The notes: a model not told the origin generated them from the letters alone. A DNA stretch of 64,000 bases from an uncultured Spirochaetales bacterium (GCA_949293595.1 CASFDW010000002.1:310001-374000), one strand, 5' to 3'; shown: positions 1 to 9,005, numbered from the stretch's first letter. Translations and numbers: made by a program.

Positions 1-2321
1 GTCGTGACCGTCGTTTTCTCATCTCCCTTCTTGCGGAGCTTTGGAACCGACTGCTTGATGTTGCCCCATATCCTTTCATACTGGTTGTTGAACAGCACGA
101 GGGTCCTTTCGTTCCCTTGCCCGTTTACGAATGCGAAAACGCTTTCGAGCACTGATCCGTTGTTGTAGCAGTCGTAGAGATTGAAATGTTCAACATTGCT
201 GAACAGATATCTCCGTCTGAAAAGCGGGAATATCTTCCGGTAGTGCTCTGCGATCAGTCCCTCGTTCGGAATTTCGTTCCAATACGCCCTCTTGTATTCC
301 ATTCCGTATTTCTCATGGAAGCCTTCGATCTGTCCGTGGCCTATCATCGGGAGTCCGGGAAGGGTTGCAAGGAGTGTGCAGATGCCGAAATATCTTCCTC
401 CATCGCCGAACTGGGCTATCGCGGTCTCCTCGTCGGGGTTGTTCATGAAATTGACATACCTCTTGAGGATTTCGGGTTCGAACACGAGCGTGTTCTTTAT
501 TCCCAGCCTGTATTTTTCGTTCTCCTGATTCTTGAGCATGTTCATGAACGCCGAGTTGTACACGCGGTGCATGCCCAATGTCCTTACGAAGTAACCCTCC
601 ATCATCCAGAAGGCCTCGGCAAGCAGGAGCGTGTCCGGAACCTCGGTTGCGATCCTGTCGACGACCTCCCTCCAGAATTCCTGCGGTATGCGGGCGTTGA
701 ATTCGCTCTCGCTCAGTGCGTGTCCGGCCCGTCCTGCTATGTCTCCGGCCTGTCCGGGCTTGGGATACCATAGCCTCTGTATATGACGTTTTGCCAACGT
801 CATCGCTGCATCGAAACGGATTATCGGGAAATTCTTTGCCACATGGATGATTTTCTGTATGACGGCTTCCCTTGTGGTCGGATTGAGATAATCAAGCTGG
901 GCAGTATCGTTCCAGGGCATCGTTGTTCCATCATTTCCATGGAAGATGTATCTGACCTGTCCGTTTCTCCTGTCTACGAGCCGGAATGTCACGGCGGCAT
1001 CCGTCCTGTCGTAATAATGATCTTCGATCTTGACCTCGAAATCAGGATTTGTGGACAGATCCGGTCCGTTGTAGGTATATGACGGGAACGGAGGCCAGTC
1101 CTGGCTTATGTAGTAGTCCGGATGTTCGTACACCCAGTTGCCGTCTATTCCGGTATGGTTCGGAACCATGTCCGATGCCAGGCGGATCCCTCTTTTCTGG
1201 CATCGTATGCGCAGGTTTTCAAGAGCTTCCCATCCTCCGATCTGATATGAGATGTCATAGTCTTTCAGCGAATATGCGGAAGCTTCGGCATCCGGGTTGC
1301 CGCATAGGTTCTTTATCGTTTTGGATGCCGTGCTCCTTTCCCACAATCCGATGAGCCATAGGGCGGTGAACCCTCTTTCCTGCAGCAGGTCGAGCTCCTT
1401 GTCGGGAATCTGGTCGAGTCTTGTTATCTCCTTCTTGTACTGCTTGGATAGCTGGTCGAGCCAGACCAAGGTGCATTTTGCGATCATCACTACGCGCGGC
1501 ATCCAGTTCGAATCATCGCTGAACGCCTCATACTCGTAGGCTTCGCTCGAGAAATCCGTAACCGGCATCGGTCCCGGAGGACCTGGCATACCCCTGTCCT
1601 TTTCCTCTTCCCTGATATAATCAAGGGACTGCTGCAGGAGCTTGAGCAGCTCGGATGGGAGAAGGTAGGCCCATTCCTTGAGGATGTATCTTATCTGATC
1701 GGTAAGGGAATCCGGATATATTCTCGCCGGCTTTGTAAGAAGGGTGAATATGTCCTCGTCCTCCAGGCTCTTCCCGTTCCGCGACTCATCCTTTATGTAT
1801 GCGCTCAGAAGCGAGGCCAGAGCGGAGAAGCCCTGAGGATATACCAGTCCGTCCGGATGCACGAACGGTTTTGATGCGGAAACGAGAGCAGGGTTGTTTA
1901 TCATCACCTGATGGACGAAGAACGACCTTGCGTTCTCCTCCTCCCTTGGTTCGCCGCTTTTCTTCTCCTCGTCCATGAGCGGGGAAGGGAAATGCTGGTT
2001 GTAGAATCCAAGCGATTCCTTGAGTTCTCCGTTGTTCCTGATCGCCTGAAGCTTTCTGGAGAAGAAATCGGTATGTCCTGCCTTCATGCAGGAGGTGAGG
2101 ACCACCTGGTAGAGCATGTGAAGCACGGCCGTGGCATGCAGTTTCGCAGCAGAGACAAAATCCGATTTTCCCTTGTTCTTTGCTTCCGTATTGTATCTGT
2201 ATGAAATTACAAGAGCTTCCTTGTAAAGAGCTGAAATACCATCGTCGGTTTTGAAAACAGGTTCTTTGAGTTGAAGTTCATTCCTGACCATGTCAGAAAT
2301 TCGGAAATCCCGTTTGTCCAT
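1..2321 (-). CDS. GH13 alpha-amylase family glycoside hydrolase (C-terminus beyond window)
   Basis: About 773 codons lie in the window; the 3' end runs off the left edge. The start is the ATG at 2321, preceded by an AGGAGGG site six bases up. The first roughly 260 residues are mostly helical with no family I can name; the GH13 barrel follows. Visible motifs are region I (SDMVPNHTG, near residue 383), region II (IIRFDAAM, near 502, nucleophile Asp), region III (LLLAEAFW, near 565, acid/base Glu) and a region IV equivalent FMNNPDEETA (near 625), where the Asp is kept but the usual preceding His is Pro. There is no signal peptide, so it probably acts in the cytoplasm on glycogen or maltodextrin. 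Family assignment is firm; the exact substrate (amylase, glucanotransferase or branching-type) is not. Confidence 0.85.
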   Translation of the reverse strand, partial: MDKRDFRISDMVRNELQLKEPVFKTDDGISALYKEALVISYRYNTEAKNKGKSDFVSAAKLHATAVLHMLYQVVLTSCMKAGHTDFFSRKLQAIRNNGELKESLGFYNQHFPSPLMDEEKKSGEPREEENARSFFVHQVMINNPALVSASKPFVHPDGLVYPQGFSALASLLSAYIKDESRNGKSLEDEDIFTLLTKPARIYPDSLTDQIRYILKEWAYLLPSELLKLLQQSLDYIREEEKDRGMPGPPGPMPVTDFSSEAYEYEAFSDDSNWMPRVVMIAKCTLVWLDQLSKQYKKEITRLDQIPDKELDLLQERGFTALWLIGLWERSTASKTIKNLCGNPDAEASAYSLKDYDISYQIGGWEALENLRIRCQKRGIRLASDMVPNHTGIDGNWVYEHPDYYISQDWPPFPSYTYNGPDLSTNPDFEVKIEDHYYDRTDAAVTFRLVDRRNGQVRYIFHGNDGTTMPWNDTAQLDYLNPTTREAVIQKIIHVAKNFPIIRFDAAMTLAKRHIQRLWYPKPGQAGDIAGRAGHALSESEFNARIPQEFWREVVDRIATEVPDTLLLAEAFWMMEGYFVRTLGMHRVYNSAFMNMLKNQENEKYRLGIKNTLVFEPEILKRYVNFMNNPDEETAIAQFGDGGRYFGICTLLATLPGLPMIGHGQIEGFHEKYGMEYKRAYWNEIPNEGLIAEHYRKIFPLFRRRYLFSNVEHFNLYDCYNNGSVLESVFAFVNGQGNERTLVLFNNQYERIWGNIKQSVPKLRKKGDEKTTVT

Positions 2322-2390
2322 CAATACCCTCCTAATGCTTATATAAGTCTAACATGAAAAATTTGCTTTTAGATAGATAAAAATGAACTG

Positions 2391-2888
2391 TCAAACATGT
2401 TTTAGAAGACCTTCGGCCTTTAAAAAGGCGGTTTCCAGCAGTATGCGCTCATCTTTTGTGAAAGCGGTTGTCACATACAGCCTTACATCTCCGTGCGCCG
2501 GTCTTCCGATTCCTATCCTCAATCTGTGGAATTCCTTGCTGCCAAGCCGTTCCGCTATGCTCTTGAGTCCCTTGTGCCCCTGCAAGCCGCCTCCCTGCTG
2601 GAGAACAACCTCCCCGGGCTGGAGCTCCATGTCGTCGTGGCATACCAGTATCTCCCCGGGATCCAGCTTGAAAAAGCTGGAGGCCTCGCTTACGGCAGTT
2701 CCCGACAGGTTCATGTAGGTAAGAGGCTTGATGAGCTTTTTCCCGTCCTTCTGCAGAAATAGGGAATGAAACTTGCTCTGCAGCATCTCCCCATGGTACA
2801 GATGCTCGAAGAGCATGTATCCAGCATTGTGTCTCGTGTTTTTATATTCCTGCCCCGGATTTCCCAGAAAAGCTATAAGTTTTATCAT
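2391..2888 (-). CDS. pth: Peptidyl-tRNA hydrolase
   Basis: A 165-residue protein, somewhat shorter than the roughly 190 residues usual for the family. It cleaves the ester bond of peptidyl-tRNA released from stalled ribosomes, in the cytoplasm. Family signatures are FLGNPGQEY, the RHNAG motif with the catalytic His, LTYMNLSG, and CHDDMELQPG with the conserved Asp. I chose the ATG at 2888 because the fold begins directly with MIKLIAFLGNPG; the reading frame extends further upstream but without family similarity and through the neighbouring promoter. No Shine-Dalgarno is present. A TATAAT box ends 6 nt before the ATG, so the mRNA is probably leaderless. Confidence 0.95.
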   Translation of the reverse strand: MIKLIAFLGNPGQEYKNTRHNAGYMLFEHLYHGEMLQSKFHSLFLQKDGKKLIKPLTYMNLSGTAVSEASSFFKLDPGEILVCHDDMELQPGEVVLQQGGGLQGHKGLKSIAERLGSKEFHRLRIGIGRPAHGDVRLYVTTAFTKDERILLETAFLKAEGLLKHV

Positions 2889-2924
2889 AAAAGTATTATA
2901 ATGGAGGGCAGGAACAACATACAA
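2889..2924 (-). promoter_or_regulatory. Leaderless promoter of pth
   Basis: Read on the minus strand: -35 TTGTAT (2919-2924), 18-nt spacer, -10 TATAAT (2895-2900), then 6 nt to the ATG at 2888. Transcription should begin at or next to the start codon. The -10 lies in the palindrome ATTATAAT, which also reads TATAAT on the plus strand toward the membrane-protein gene at 2941. Confidence 0.6.
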
Positions 2925-2940
2925 GTTCGGAGGTTTTTTT

Positions 2941-3372
2941 ATGGCTACAAAAGCTTCAACGGCTGCAAAAGCCAAGATTGTGGGGGATTTCGGTCTCCGC
3001 CTTCTCGTAGGGCTTCTCTTCATCTGCATAGGCATCCAGGGGATCGCCACGACGAATTCGAACGACCTTTACAGGGCGATCGACAATGATACGGTCAACA
3101 TCCTGCTTGGCATACTGCTTCTTGTCTGCGGCCTGTTGATTGCGGTCCCGCTTTTCATCAAGGGTATCAAGCCCGTGTTCACAAAGTATTCGCTGATCAT
3201 CGTTTCCGTTGTCTGGATCCTCGTCATAATCTTTTCCGATTTCGTTTATGGATTCAGGAACATCGACGGACTCGGAATCTTTGAATGGCTTGAGGCCTTC
3301 ATCTACCATCTGCTCATCCTATTCTCCATCCTCAAAGCTTCCAAGGGTGCATTGAAGGGAGTTGTGAAATAA
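2941..3372 (+). CDS. Small four-helix membrane protein, unknown function
   Basis: A 143-residue protein I do not recognise. After a short polar N-terminus with several Lys it has four hydrophobic segments, near residues 17-37, 51-74, 82-103 and 116-134, so it is an inner-membrane protein. A CGGAGG site lies eight bases before the ATG. It is divergent from pth and followed by its own terminator, so it is a single-gene unit. Nothing in the sequence points to a substrate or partner. Confidence 0.75.
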   Translation: MATKASTAAKAKIVGDFGLRLLVGLLFICIGIQGIATTNSNDLYRAIDNDTVNILLGILLLVCGLLIAVPLFIKGIKPVFTKYSLIIVSVVWILVIIFSDFVYGFRNIDGLGIFEWLEAFIYHLLILFSILKASKGALKGVVK

Positions 3373-3416
3373 GCTTGATGATAGCTTGATAAATAAGGAA
3401 TGTATTGTTTATTTAG

Positions 3417-3445
3417 CGGTATGATTGTTTTCATACCGTTTTTTT
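3417..3445 (+). terminator. Rho-independent terminator of the 2941 gene
   Basis: An 8-bp stem, CGGTATGA/TCATACCG, with loop TTGTTT is followed by seven T. The T-run reaches the stop codon of nth, which converges from the other strand. Confidence 0.8.
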
Positions 3446-4106
3446 ATCTGCTTCTGGTCACTCCCTTTTTGGGACATCTGGTAGTTTCAGAGCATTTTGA
3501 ACAGAAAGGTGAGACCGGCGTGCAGACAGCCTGCCCATATCTGACGAGGACCTCGTTGAGCGGAATCCAGAACCTGCGAGGAAGGATGTTCCTCAGTTCA
3601 TTCTCCGTTTCCTCCGCATTTTTCGTATCCACTATCCCCAATCTGTTGAGTATCTGATGGACATGGCAGTCGACACAGATCGCATCGATCCCGAATCCAA
3701 GATTGAGCGTCAGCGAGGCCGTTTTCAGGCCGACACCGGGTAGAGACATCAGAGCCTCCATCTCGGATGGAACCTTACCACCGTATGCGGTGTTTATCAC
3801 ATGGGCGATCTTTTTCAGGTCCGCGGCCTTTCTTGTGTAGAAAGCCACTGGTTTTATAATATCAGCTATCTCGCTTTCATCCATGCCTTCAAGCTCTGTG
3901 AAATTCTCCGCCCTCCCGAACAATGCCTTGCTTCGTTCAAGCGTCACCTTGTCCCTGGTACGCAGGGAAAGCAGCGTGGATACGAGCACCCTGTACGGGT
4001 CGCTGTTTTCGGCTGCAACCGTGGATACGGATGGAAGCGGGTGTCCTACCTGCTCCAGCGTCTTTGAAAAAGAGTCGAATAATTGTTGGAAAAACTTCTC
4101 GTCCAT
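3444..4106 (-). CDS. nth: Endonuclease III-type DNA glycosylase
   Basis: A 220-residue base-excision-repair enzyme that removes oxidised pyrimidines and nicks the resulting abasic site. It carries the helix-hairpin-helix motif LPGVGLKTAS with the catalytic Lys, the conserved Asp in CVDCHVHQILNRL, and a C-terminal [4Fe-4S] loop with Cys spacing 6-2-5 (CTPVSPFCSKCSETTRC). The start at 4106 follows an AAAGGA site; an in-frame Met ten codons further up lacks one. Its final bases overlap the U-tract of the converging terminator. It is divergent from the aromatic biosynthesis gene at 4156, with no sign that they share a function. Confidence 0.93.
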   Translation of the reverse strand: MDEKFFQQLFDSFSKTLEQVGHPLPSVSTVAAENSDPYRVLVSTLLSLRTRDKVTLERSKALFGRAENFTELEGMDESEIADIIKPVAFYTRKAADLKKIAHVINTAYGGKVPSEMEALMSLPGVGLKTASLTLNLGFGIDAICVDCHVHQILNRLGIVDTKNAEETENELRNILPRRFWIPLNEVLVRYGQAVCTPVSPFCSKCSETTRCPKKGVTRSR

Positions 4107-4119
4107 AGCATATCCTTTG

Positions 4120-4155
4120 TTGACCAAACCAACCAAAAAGCTTAGTTAGTTAATC
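4120..4155 (+). promoter_or_regulatory. Probable near-leaderless promoter of the DAHP synthase fusion
   Basis: TTGACC (4120-4125), 17-nt spacer, TAGTTA (4143-4148), then 7 nt to the ATG. No Shine-Dalgarno is present. The -10 box is weak, so this is less certain than the other leaderless cases. Confidence 0.4.
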
Positions 4156-6069
4156 ATGATAATAATCCTCAAACAGGGCATAACGCCTGAAGAAAAGAAC
4201 AACGTCAAGTCTGTTTTAAAGGAAAACGGTTTCATTGTAAAGGAAATCAAGGGCGAACAGGACACCGTGCTTGGTGCGGTGGGTGTCGCCCGCATGGATC
4301 CCAGGATGATCGAGATCATGCCCGGAGTATCCTCAGTTGTTCCAATCTCAAAGCCTTACAAGCTGGCTTCCCGCGAATTAAAGAAGGAAGATACGATAGT
4401 GTCCGTGGGGCGGGTGAAGATCGGCGGCAACCGCATTGCCGTCATTGCCGGTCCGTGCGCGGTTGAATCCTGCGATCAGATAATGCGCATAGCCGAGAAG
4501 GTGCGCGAGGCCGGTGCTGTGGTGCTTCGCGGAGGGGCATACAAGCCGCGTACCAGTCCGTATTCGTTCCAAGGTCTCGGAGAAGAAGGGTTGAAGCTTC
4601 TCCGAAAAGCTGGCGATACGTTCGACATGCCGGTCACAACCGAAGTCGTATCCCCCAGGGATGTGGAGATAATGAAGGATTATATCGACATGTTCCAGAT
4701 AGGGGCCAGGAACATGCAGAATTTCGAGCTGTTGAAAGAGGTCGGAAAGACAGGAATGCCTGTCCTTTTGAAAAGAGGCCTCTCTGCGACCATAGAGGAA
4801 TGGCTCATGGCTGCGGAATATCTCATGGCCTCGGGTACTGACCAGGTCGTGCTGTGCGAGAGGGGGATCAGGACTTACGAGAAGGCCACCAGGAACACTT
4901 TGGACTGCTCGGCCATACCTGTTGTCCAGAAGCTCACGCATCTTCCGGTCATAGGAGACCCGTCGCATGCGACGGGAATCCGCGACATGGTTTCCCCGAT
5001 GGCTCTCGCCCTTGTTGCCGGAGGTGCCTCCGGAATCATGGTCGAGGTCCACGATCATCCGGAGCTGGCCCTCTCCGACGGCCCTCAGTCACTTTATCCG
5101 GAACAGTTCGAACGCCTGATGAGGGATATTGAGGCCCTGGCCCCGGTCGTTGGCAAGGCCGTGGAAAGGATGCCAAGGCTGGTTCCATCGACGATCATGG
5201 ATGCCAGTGCGGAAGAAAACGATGAGGATGCCTCCCGCACCATCGCTTTCCAGGGGGAAAGGGGTGCGTTCAGCGAGCTTGCGGTCCGCAGGGTGTTCAG
5301 CGAGGAGGAGAAGGTGCTCCCGTGCAAGGAGTTCAAGGATGTTTTCGATGCCGTTGCCTCGGGTAAGGCCGTTTACGGGGTTGTTCCAATCGAGAACACC
5401 CTCGGTGGCACCGTTTTCGATAATTACGATCTTTTGAAGATGGAGGAGAACATCACGGTTGTGGGAGAGGTTCAGGTAAGGATCATCCATAACCTCATTG
5501 TCAATCCGGGTGTTGCGCTTGCGGATGTGCGCAAGGTGTATTCTCATCCACAGGGACTCGCCCAGTGCAGGGAGTTTTTGGACAAGGAGCTTCCGGATGC
5601 GGAGAGGATTCCTTTCTTCGATACCGCCGGAGCCGTCTCATATCTCAAAGAGACAGGGGCCAGGGATGCGGCCGCAATAGCTGGAAGCCCTGCAGCCATG
5701 TACAATGGAATGGAGATAATAAGACAGGGAATCGAGACAAATGCCAGGAATTACACGAGGTTCTTCGTGATTTCCAGGGAGGAGAATGCGGCGACATTCA
5801 AAAGCAGGGCCCATGTCAACAGGGCGGCTGTCACGTTCAACGTGGCAGACAGGCCGGGCTCGCTCTTCCAGGTCCTGGACATCCTGCAGAAGCATGGAAT
5901 GAACATGAAGAAGCTTGAATCCCGTCCAATACTCGGAAAGCCCTGGGAGTATTCCTTCTTTGTCGAGACCGAGCTTGCGGATGAGGATGAGCTTGAGTGC
6001 CTGATACCGATGCTTAAGGAAAGCACCACTTCATTCCGTGTGCTTGGAACGTATACGGCGGCCCATTGA
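4156..6069 (+). CDS. DAHP synthase - prephenate dehydratase fusion with two regulatory domains
   Basis: A 637-residue fusion of the first enzyme of the shikimate pathway and a late enzyme of phenylalanine synthesis. Residues 1-70 are the ferredoxin-like regulatory domain of type I-beta DAHP synthases. Residues 85-340 are the catalytic barrel (GPCAVES, GAYKPRTSPYSFQG, QIGARNMQ, DPSHATG, VEVHDHPELALSDGPQSL). Residues 365-545 are prephenate dehydratase (AFQGERGAFSELA, VPIENTLGG). Residues 560-634 are an ACT domain with the ESRP element that binds phenylalanine. I see no chorismate mutase domain, so chorismate must be converted to prephenate by another protein. The ACT and N-terminal domains suggest phenylalanine feedback on both activities. 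The next gene overlaps the stop by one base. Confidence 0.9.
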   Translation: MIIILKQGITPEEKNNVKSVLKENGFIVKEIKGEQDTVLGAVGVARMDPRMIEIMPGVSSVVPISKPYKLASRELKKEDTIVSVGRVKIGGNRIAVIAGPCAVESCDQIMRIAEKVREAGAVVLRGGAYKPRTSPYSFQGLGEEGLKLLRKAGDTFDMPVTTEVVSPRDVEIMKDYIDMFQIGARNMQNFELLKEVGKTGMPVLLKRGLSATIEEWLMAAEYLMASGTDQVVLCERGIRTYEKATRNTLDCSAIPVVQKLTHLPVIGDPSHATGIRDMVSPMALALVAGGASGIMVEVHDHPELALSDGPQSLYPEQFERLMRDIEALAPVVGKAVERMPRLVPSTIMDASAEENDEDASRTIAFQGERGAFSELAVRRVFSEEEKVLPCKEFKDVFDAVASGKAVYGVVPIENTLGGTVFDNYDLLKMEENITVVGEVQVRIIHNLIVNPGVALADVRKVYSHPQGLAQCREFLDKELPDAERIPFFDTAGAVSYLKETGARDAAAIAGSPAAMYNGMEIIRQGIETNARNYTRFFVISREENAATFKSRAHVNRAAVTFNVADRPGSLFQVLDILQKHGMNMKKLESRPILGKPWEYSFFVETELADEDELECLIPMLKESTTSFRVLGTYTAAH

Positions 6070-6602
6070 TGACAAGCAGGGAATATGAGAAGGTGCTCCT
6101 TTTCACAGGGGTTCTTTCCTCCATTGGTTTTCCGGAAACCCTGAGAAATTCGCTCGAGGAAAGATTCGGGCGGATTGTCTACACATCCAAATCGATCCCG
6201 TTTGATTTCACATCCTATTACGATGAGGAGATGGGAGGAGGGATCGAGAGGTTTTTCCTCGCATTTTCCCCTCTGGTGTCTCCTGACGGACTGCGTGAAG
6301 CCAAGCTCTTCACAAACAGGCTGGAGTCCGTGTATGCCGAAGGGGGATCGAGGAGGGTGAATCTCGATCCGGGAACCCTGAGTGTCTCCAACATCGTTCT
6401 TGCCACTACGAAGAACCGGGCGCACAGGATTGCCATCGGTGATGATCTTTATGCGGAAGTAACCCTGATATACCATCATAAGGGGTTTGAAAGCTTTTCC
6501 TGGACCTACGCAGATTATCGTAGCAAGGAAGTTCAGGAAATACTTTTTGACATGAGAAGAATGTACCTCGGGCTTTTGAAGGAGGAAAGGGTTGTCCGTT
6601 AA
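6069..6602 (+). CDS. DUF4416 family protein
   Basis: A 177-residue protein matching the uncharacterised DUF4416 family by its opening (VLLFTGVLSS), the PFDFTSYYDEEMG block and the central LDPGTLSVSNIVLATTKN segment. Its function is unknown. The start ATG overlaps the stop of the upstream fusion gene (TGATG), so translation is coupled and both are on one mRNA. It has no signal peptide or membrane segment and is probably cytoplasmic. The link to aromatic biosynthesis is positional only. Confidence 0.85.
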   Translation: MTSREYEKVLLFTGVLSSIGFPETLRNSLEERFGRIVYTSKSIPFDFTSYYDEEMGGGIERFFLAFSPLVSPDGLREAKLFTNRLESVYAEGGSRRVNLDPGTLSVSNIVLATTKNRAHRIAIGDDLYAEVTLIYHHKGFESFSWTYADYRSKEVQEILFDMRRMYLGLLKEERVVR

Positions 6603-6626
6603 GCCGGCCTGACGCATTTCATATGC

Positions 6627-7349
6627 ATGTGCAAGGTCTTTTTGCTTCTCTTTCTTGTTTTCCTCTGTTCCTGCAGCGTCCTTACTGAGGACGAGATCGT
6701 CCTGGTCCTTCCTTCGGAAACCCCATTGGAGGGGATAACAGGGGAGAGCTCGTACGCAATACTCCATTATTACGACGGGCGGCGGACAGGCTCGCTTTAT
6801 GTCCCGTTGGGACGACGCGACGTACGTATGCGCGTCAGAAAGGCGTCGCTTTCCGTTTTCGCGTTGCAGCCGGCGGGATACTTCAGCCCGTTCGGCGCAT
6901 ATCATGAACCGGGAGGTCCTGCAACCGTTGCATTCAGCCAGGAGGATGGAGGGGTATGCCGCCTCCTCGTGGATGTTGCGGGATACAACGGCGCGGTGGT
7001 TTCCAATCTGAGCCTTTCAGCATTGAAGGCTGCACGCGGAAACCTTCTTTCCATTGATCAAGAAAAATTCCTGACGCTCCTCGAGACAGGCCGCCTTTCC
7101 GGAAGCTCCGATATCCAGGCAATACGGCACGAGGTGCTGTTGGAGAATCTTCCGTCAGGAACATGGATGAGCGACAAGGCCTGGATATCCGACCTCGGCG
7201 TGGCTTCCTCCGGTGATCCTTGCCGTCTCTTTCTTGAGGAAGGAACGTATTTTTTCCTGAATGTGGAGAAAAACATGCTCCTCATACTTCTTGTGATGAA
7301 GGACGGTACCCATACAGTGAAGATGGACAGGATTCCCGCATGGTATTAG
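6627..7349 (+). CDS. Putative lipoprotein, unknown function
   Basis: A 240-residue protein that begins with a hydrophobic signal and a lipobox-like LCSC ending at Cys16, so it is probably acylated and exported. The rest contains mixed beta-rich stretches and one AILHYYDG block but no family I recognise. The start is uncertain: no Shine-Dalgarno precedes the ATG at 6627, and an out-of-frame ATG lies at 6623. It follows the DUF4416 gene by 24 bases and may be cotranscribed with it. Its stop overlaps that of the converging asnB. Confidence 0.65.
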   Translation: MCKVFLLLFLVFLCSCSVLTEDEIVLVLPSETPLEGITGESSYAILHYYDGRRTGSLYVPLGRRDVRMRVRKASLSVFALQPAGYFSPFGAYHEPGGPATVAFSQEDGGVCRLLVDVAGYNGAVVSNLSLSALKAARGNLLSIDQEKFLTLLETGRLSGSSDIQAIRHEVLLENLPSGTWMSDKAWISDLGVASSGDPCRLFLEEGTYFFLNVEKNMLLILLVMKDGTHTVKMDRIPAWY

Positions 7350-8932
7350 ATTCCGCTTCCGCCGTAGTTGGAAAGAACCCTTGCGGACGGGTCGTCCACC
7401 TTGCAGCCCTCCCATCCGGGGTTCGGCATCCAGAACCCAGGTATCATACCACCCTGGCCCGGATAGTATCTTTCAAATATGGTTCTGTAGAGTAGGGATT
7501 CCGGTGTGAAGGGCCTCCCTTTTTCAGGGTATCTCAGGCATTCCTTTCTCCAGTCGGTGCCATCATACAGGTCCATCGCGTATTTCTTCAGGTCCTCAAC
7601 AAGACTGTGCCCGACTGCATCGCTGAATGCCGCCTTGTCCCTCCAGAGTATTTTTTGAGGAAGCCAATCCCCGTCCTCGAACGCCTTTCTCAAAAGGTAT
7701 TTGCCGTGACCTGTATGGTTCATCTTCATCTCCGGGTCTATCGAAAGCACGTATGAGACGAATCCGAGGTCTCCGAACGGAACTCTCGCCTCCATGCTGT
7801 TGTCGGCTATGCATCTGTCCGCCCTGAGCACGTCGTAGGCATGAAGTTCACGTACTCTTTTCTGGCTTTCCTTCTCGAATTCCTTTGCATCCGGGGCGAA
7901 GTCCGTGTACTTGTATCCGAACAGCTCGTCGGAGACCTCCCCGGTGAGGAGGACCCGTACGTCGGTGTTCTCGTGGATGTGTCTGCAGAGCAGGTACATT
8001 CCTATGCTGGCCCGTATTGTCGTGATGTCGTAAGTTGCCAGATTATATATGACCTCATCAAGACAGCTGGTCACATCTTCTGGGGTTATCAGCACTTCCG
8101 TATGCTCCGCACCGAGGTGGTCCGCCACAAGGCGGGCATACTTGGCATCTATGGCATCTTTTTCCATTCCTATGGAGAATGTCCGGATTCTTCCTTCAGT
8201 CTTTCTTGCAGCAATCGAGCAGACCAAGGAGCTGTCGAGGCCTCCTGAGAGAAGGAACGCAAGAGGGGCATCGGAGTCGAGACGCTTTTCGACAGCTGCA
8301 ATCAGTTTCTCCCTGATATTTTTTGTGACCGTTTCAATATCGTCGGTCACGAATTTTCCAACATGTCCTATATCCCTGTATTCATGGAAAACACCACCCT
8401 CGTAGTAGAAGCCCGGAGGGAAGGGCAGTATTTCTCCATCCAGGAAGGACAGAAGTCTTGCCTCGCTGGCGAAGGCTATCCTTCCCTCCCTGTCGTATCC
8501 GTAGAAAAGCGGACGGATGCCGATGGGGTCCCTGGCTGCAATTAGTCCCTTTTCCGGATCATACATGACCGTCGCATATTCGGCATCAAGACGATTGAAC
8601 ATGCCGCACGAATATTTCTTATAAAGTGGTATGATTGTCTCGCAGTCCGATCCGGAGCAGAAAGACACACCCTCTTCCTCCAGTTCCCTTCTTATTTTTC
8701 TGAATCCGTAGATCTCCCCGTTTGTGCAGCTTGTTATCCCGTCCTTTTCAAAGGGTTGCATGCCTTTCTCGTCCAGTCCCATTATTGAAAGGCGTTGGAA
8801 AGCCATGAGCCCGCATCCCCCGAAACGGACGATTCTTTGGCTGTCCGGCCCCCTCCTCCTTGTTTTCTCAAGAAGCTTTTCAAGATCCTCGATTGTCAGA
8901 AGCCTTCCCTCATATGCAAAGACAGTACACAT
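7346..8932 (-). CDS. asnB: Asparagine synthetase B, glutamine-hydrolysing
   Basis: A 528-residue enzyme that makes asparagine from aspartate, ATP and glutamine. The start ATG (8932, after a GGGAGGG site) places Cys2 as the N-terminal nucleophile of the class II amidotransferase domain (residues 2-190). The synthetase domain follows with the PP-loop LLSGGLDSSLV and GEVSDELFGY. The length is close to the usual 550. It is divergent from pyrG, another glutamine-consuming enzyme. Between its promoter and start lies a long hairpin like those of pyrG, gltB1 and glnA, so expression is probably attenuated with them. It ends tail to tail with the lipoprotein gene, overlapping by four bases. Confidence 0.95.
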   Translation of the reverse strand: MCTVFAYEGRLLTIEDLEKLLEKTRRRGPDSQRIVRFGGCGLMAFQRLSIMGLDEKGMQPFEKDGITSCTNGEIYGFRKIRRELEEEGVSFCSGSDCETIIPLYKKYSCGMFNRLDAEYATVMYDPEKGLIAARDPIGIRPLFYGYDREGRIAFASEARLLSFLDGEILPFPPGFYYEGGVFHEYRDIGHVGKFVTDDIETVTKNIREKLIAAVEKRLDSDAPLAFLLSGGLDSSLVCSIAARKTEGRIRTFSIGMEKDAIDAKYARLVADHLGAEHTEVLITPEDVTSCLDEVIYNLATYDITTIRASIGMYLLCRHIHENTDVRVLLTGEVSDELFGYKYTDFAPDAKEFEKESQKRVRELHAYDVLRADRCIADNSMEARVPFGDLGFVSYVLSIDPEMKMNHTGHGKYLLRKAFEDGDWLPQKILWRDKAAFSDAVGHSLVEDLKKYAMDLYDGTDWRKECLRYPEKGRPFTPESLLYRTIFERYYPGQGGMIPGFWMPNPGWEGCKVDDPSARVLSNYGGSGI

Positions 8933-8954
8933 AAACACCCTCCCGGAAAAAGAG

Positions 8955-9005
8955 AAAGGCGTCCTGCTTCCCCGTCGGTTTCCAACGGAAAGGCAGGACG
9001 CCTTT
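8955..9005 (-). promoter_or_regulatory. Leader hairpin (attenuator candidate) of asnB
   Basis: Read on the minus strand, the leader folds as AAAGGCGTCCTGC paired perfectly with GCAGGACGCCTTT (13 bp). The enclosed bases can form a second inner stem around CCGTTGG/CCGACGG. CTCTTTTT follows. The hairpin is in the 5' leader, 23 bases from the asnB ATG, and no gene ends upstream of it. A possible -10 (TATCCT on the minus strand) lies 16 nt before the stem; I see no convincing -35. Confidence 0.75.

Noticed and set aside
1494-1520. tRNA T-arm-like string near GTTCGAATC
   Set aside because: It lies inside the GH13 coding sequence and has no surrounding cloverleaf.
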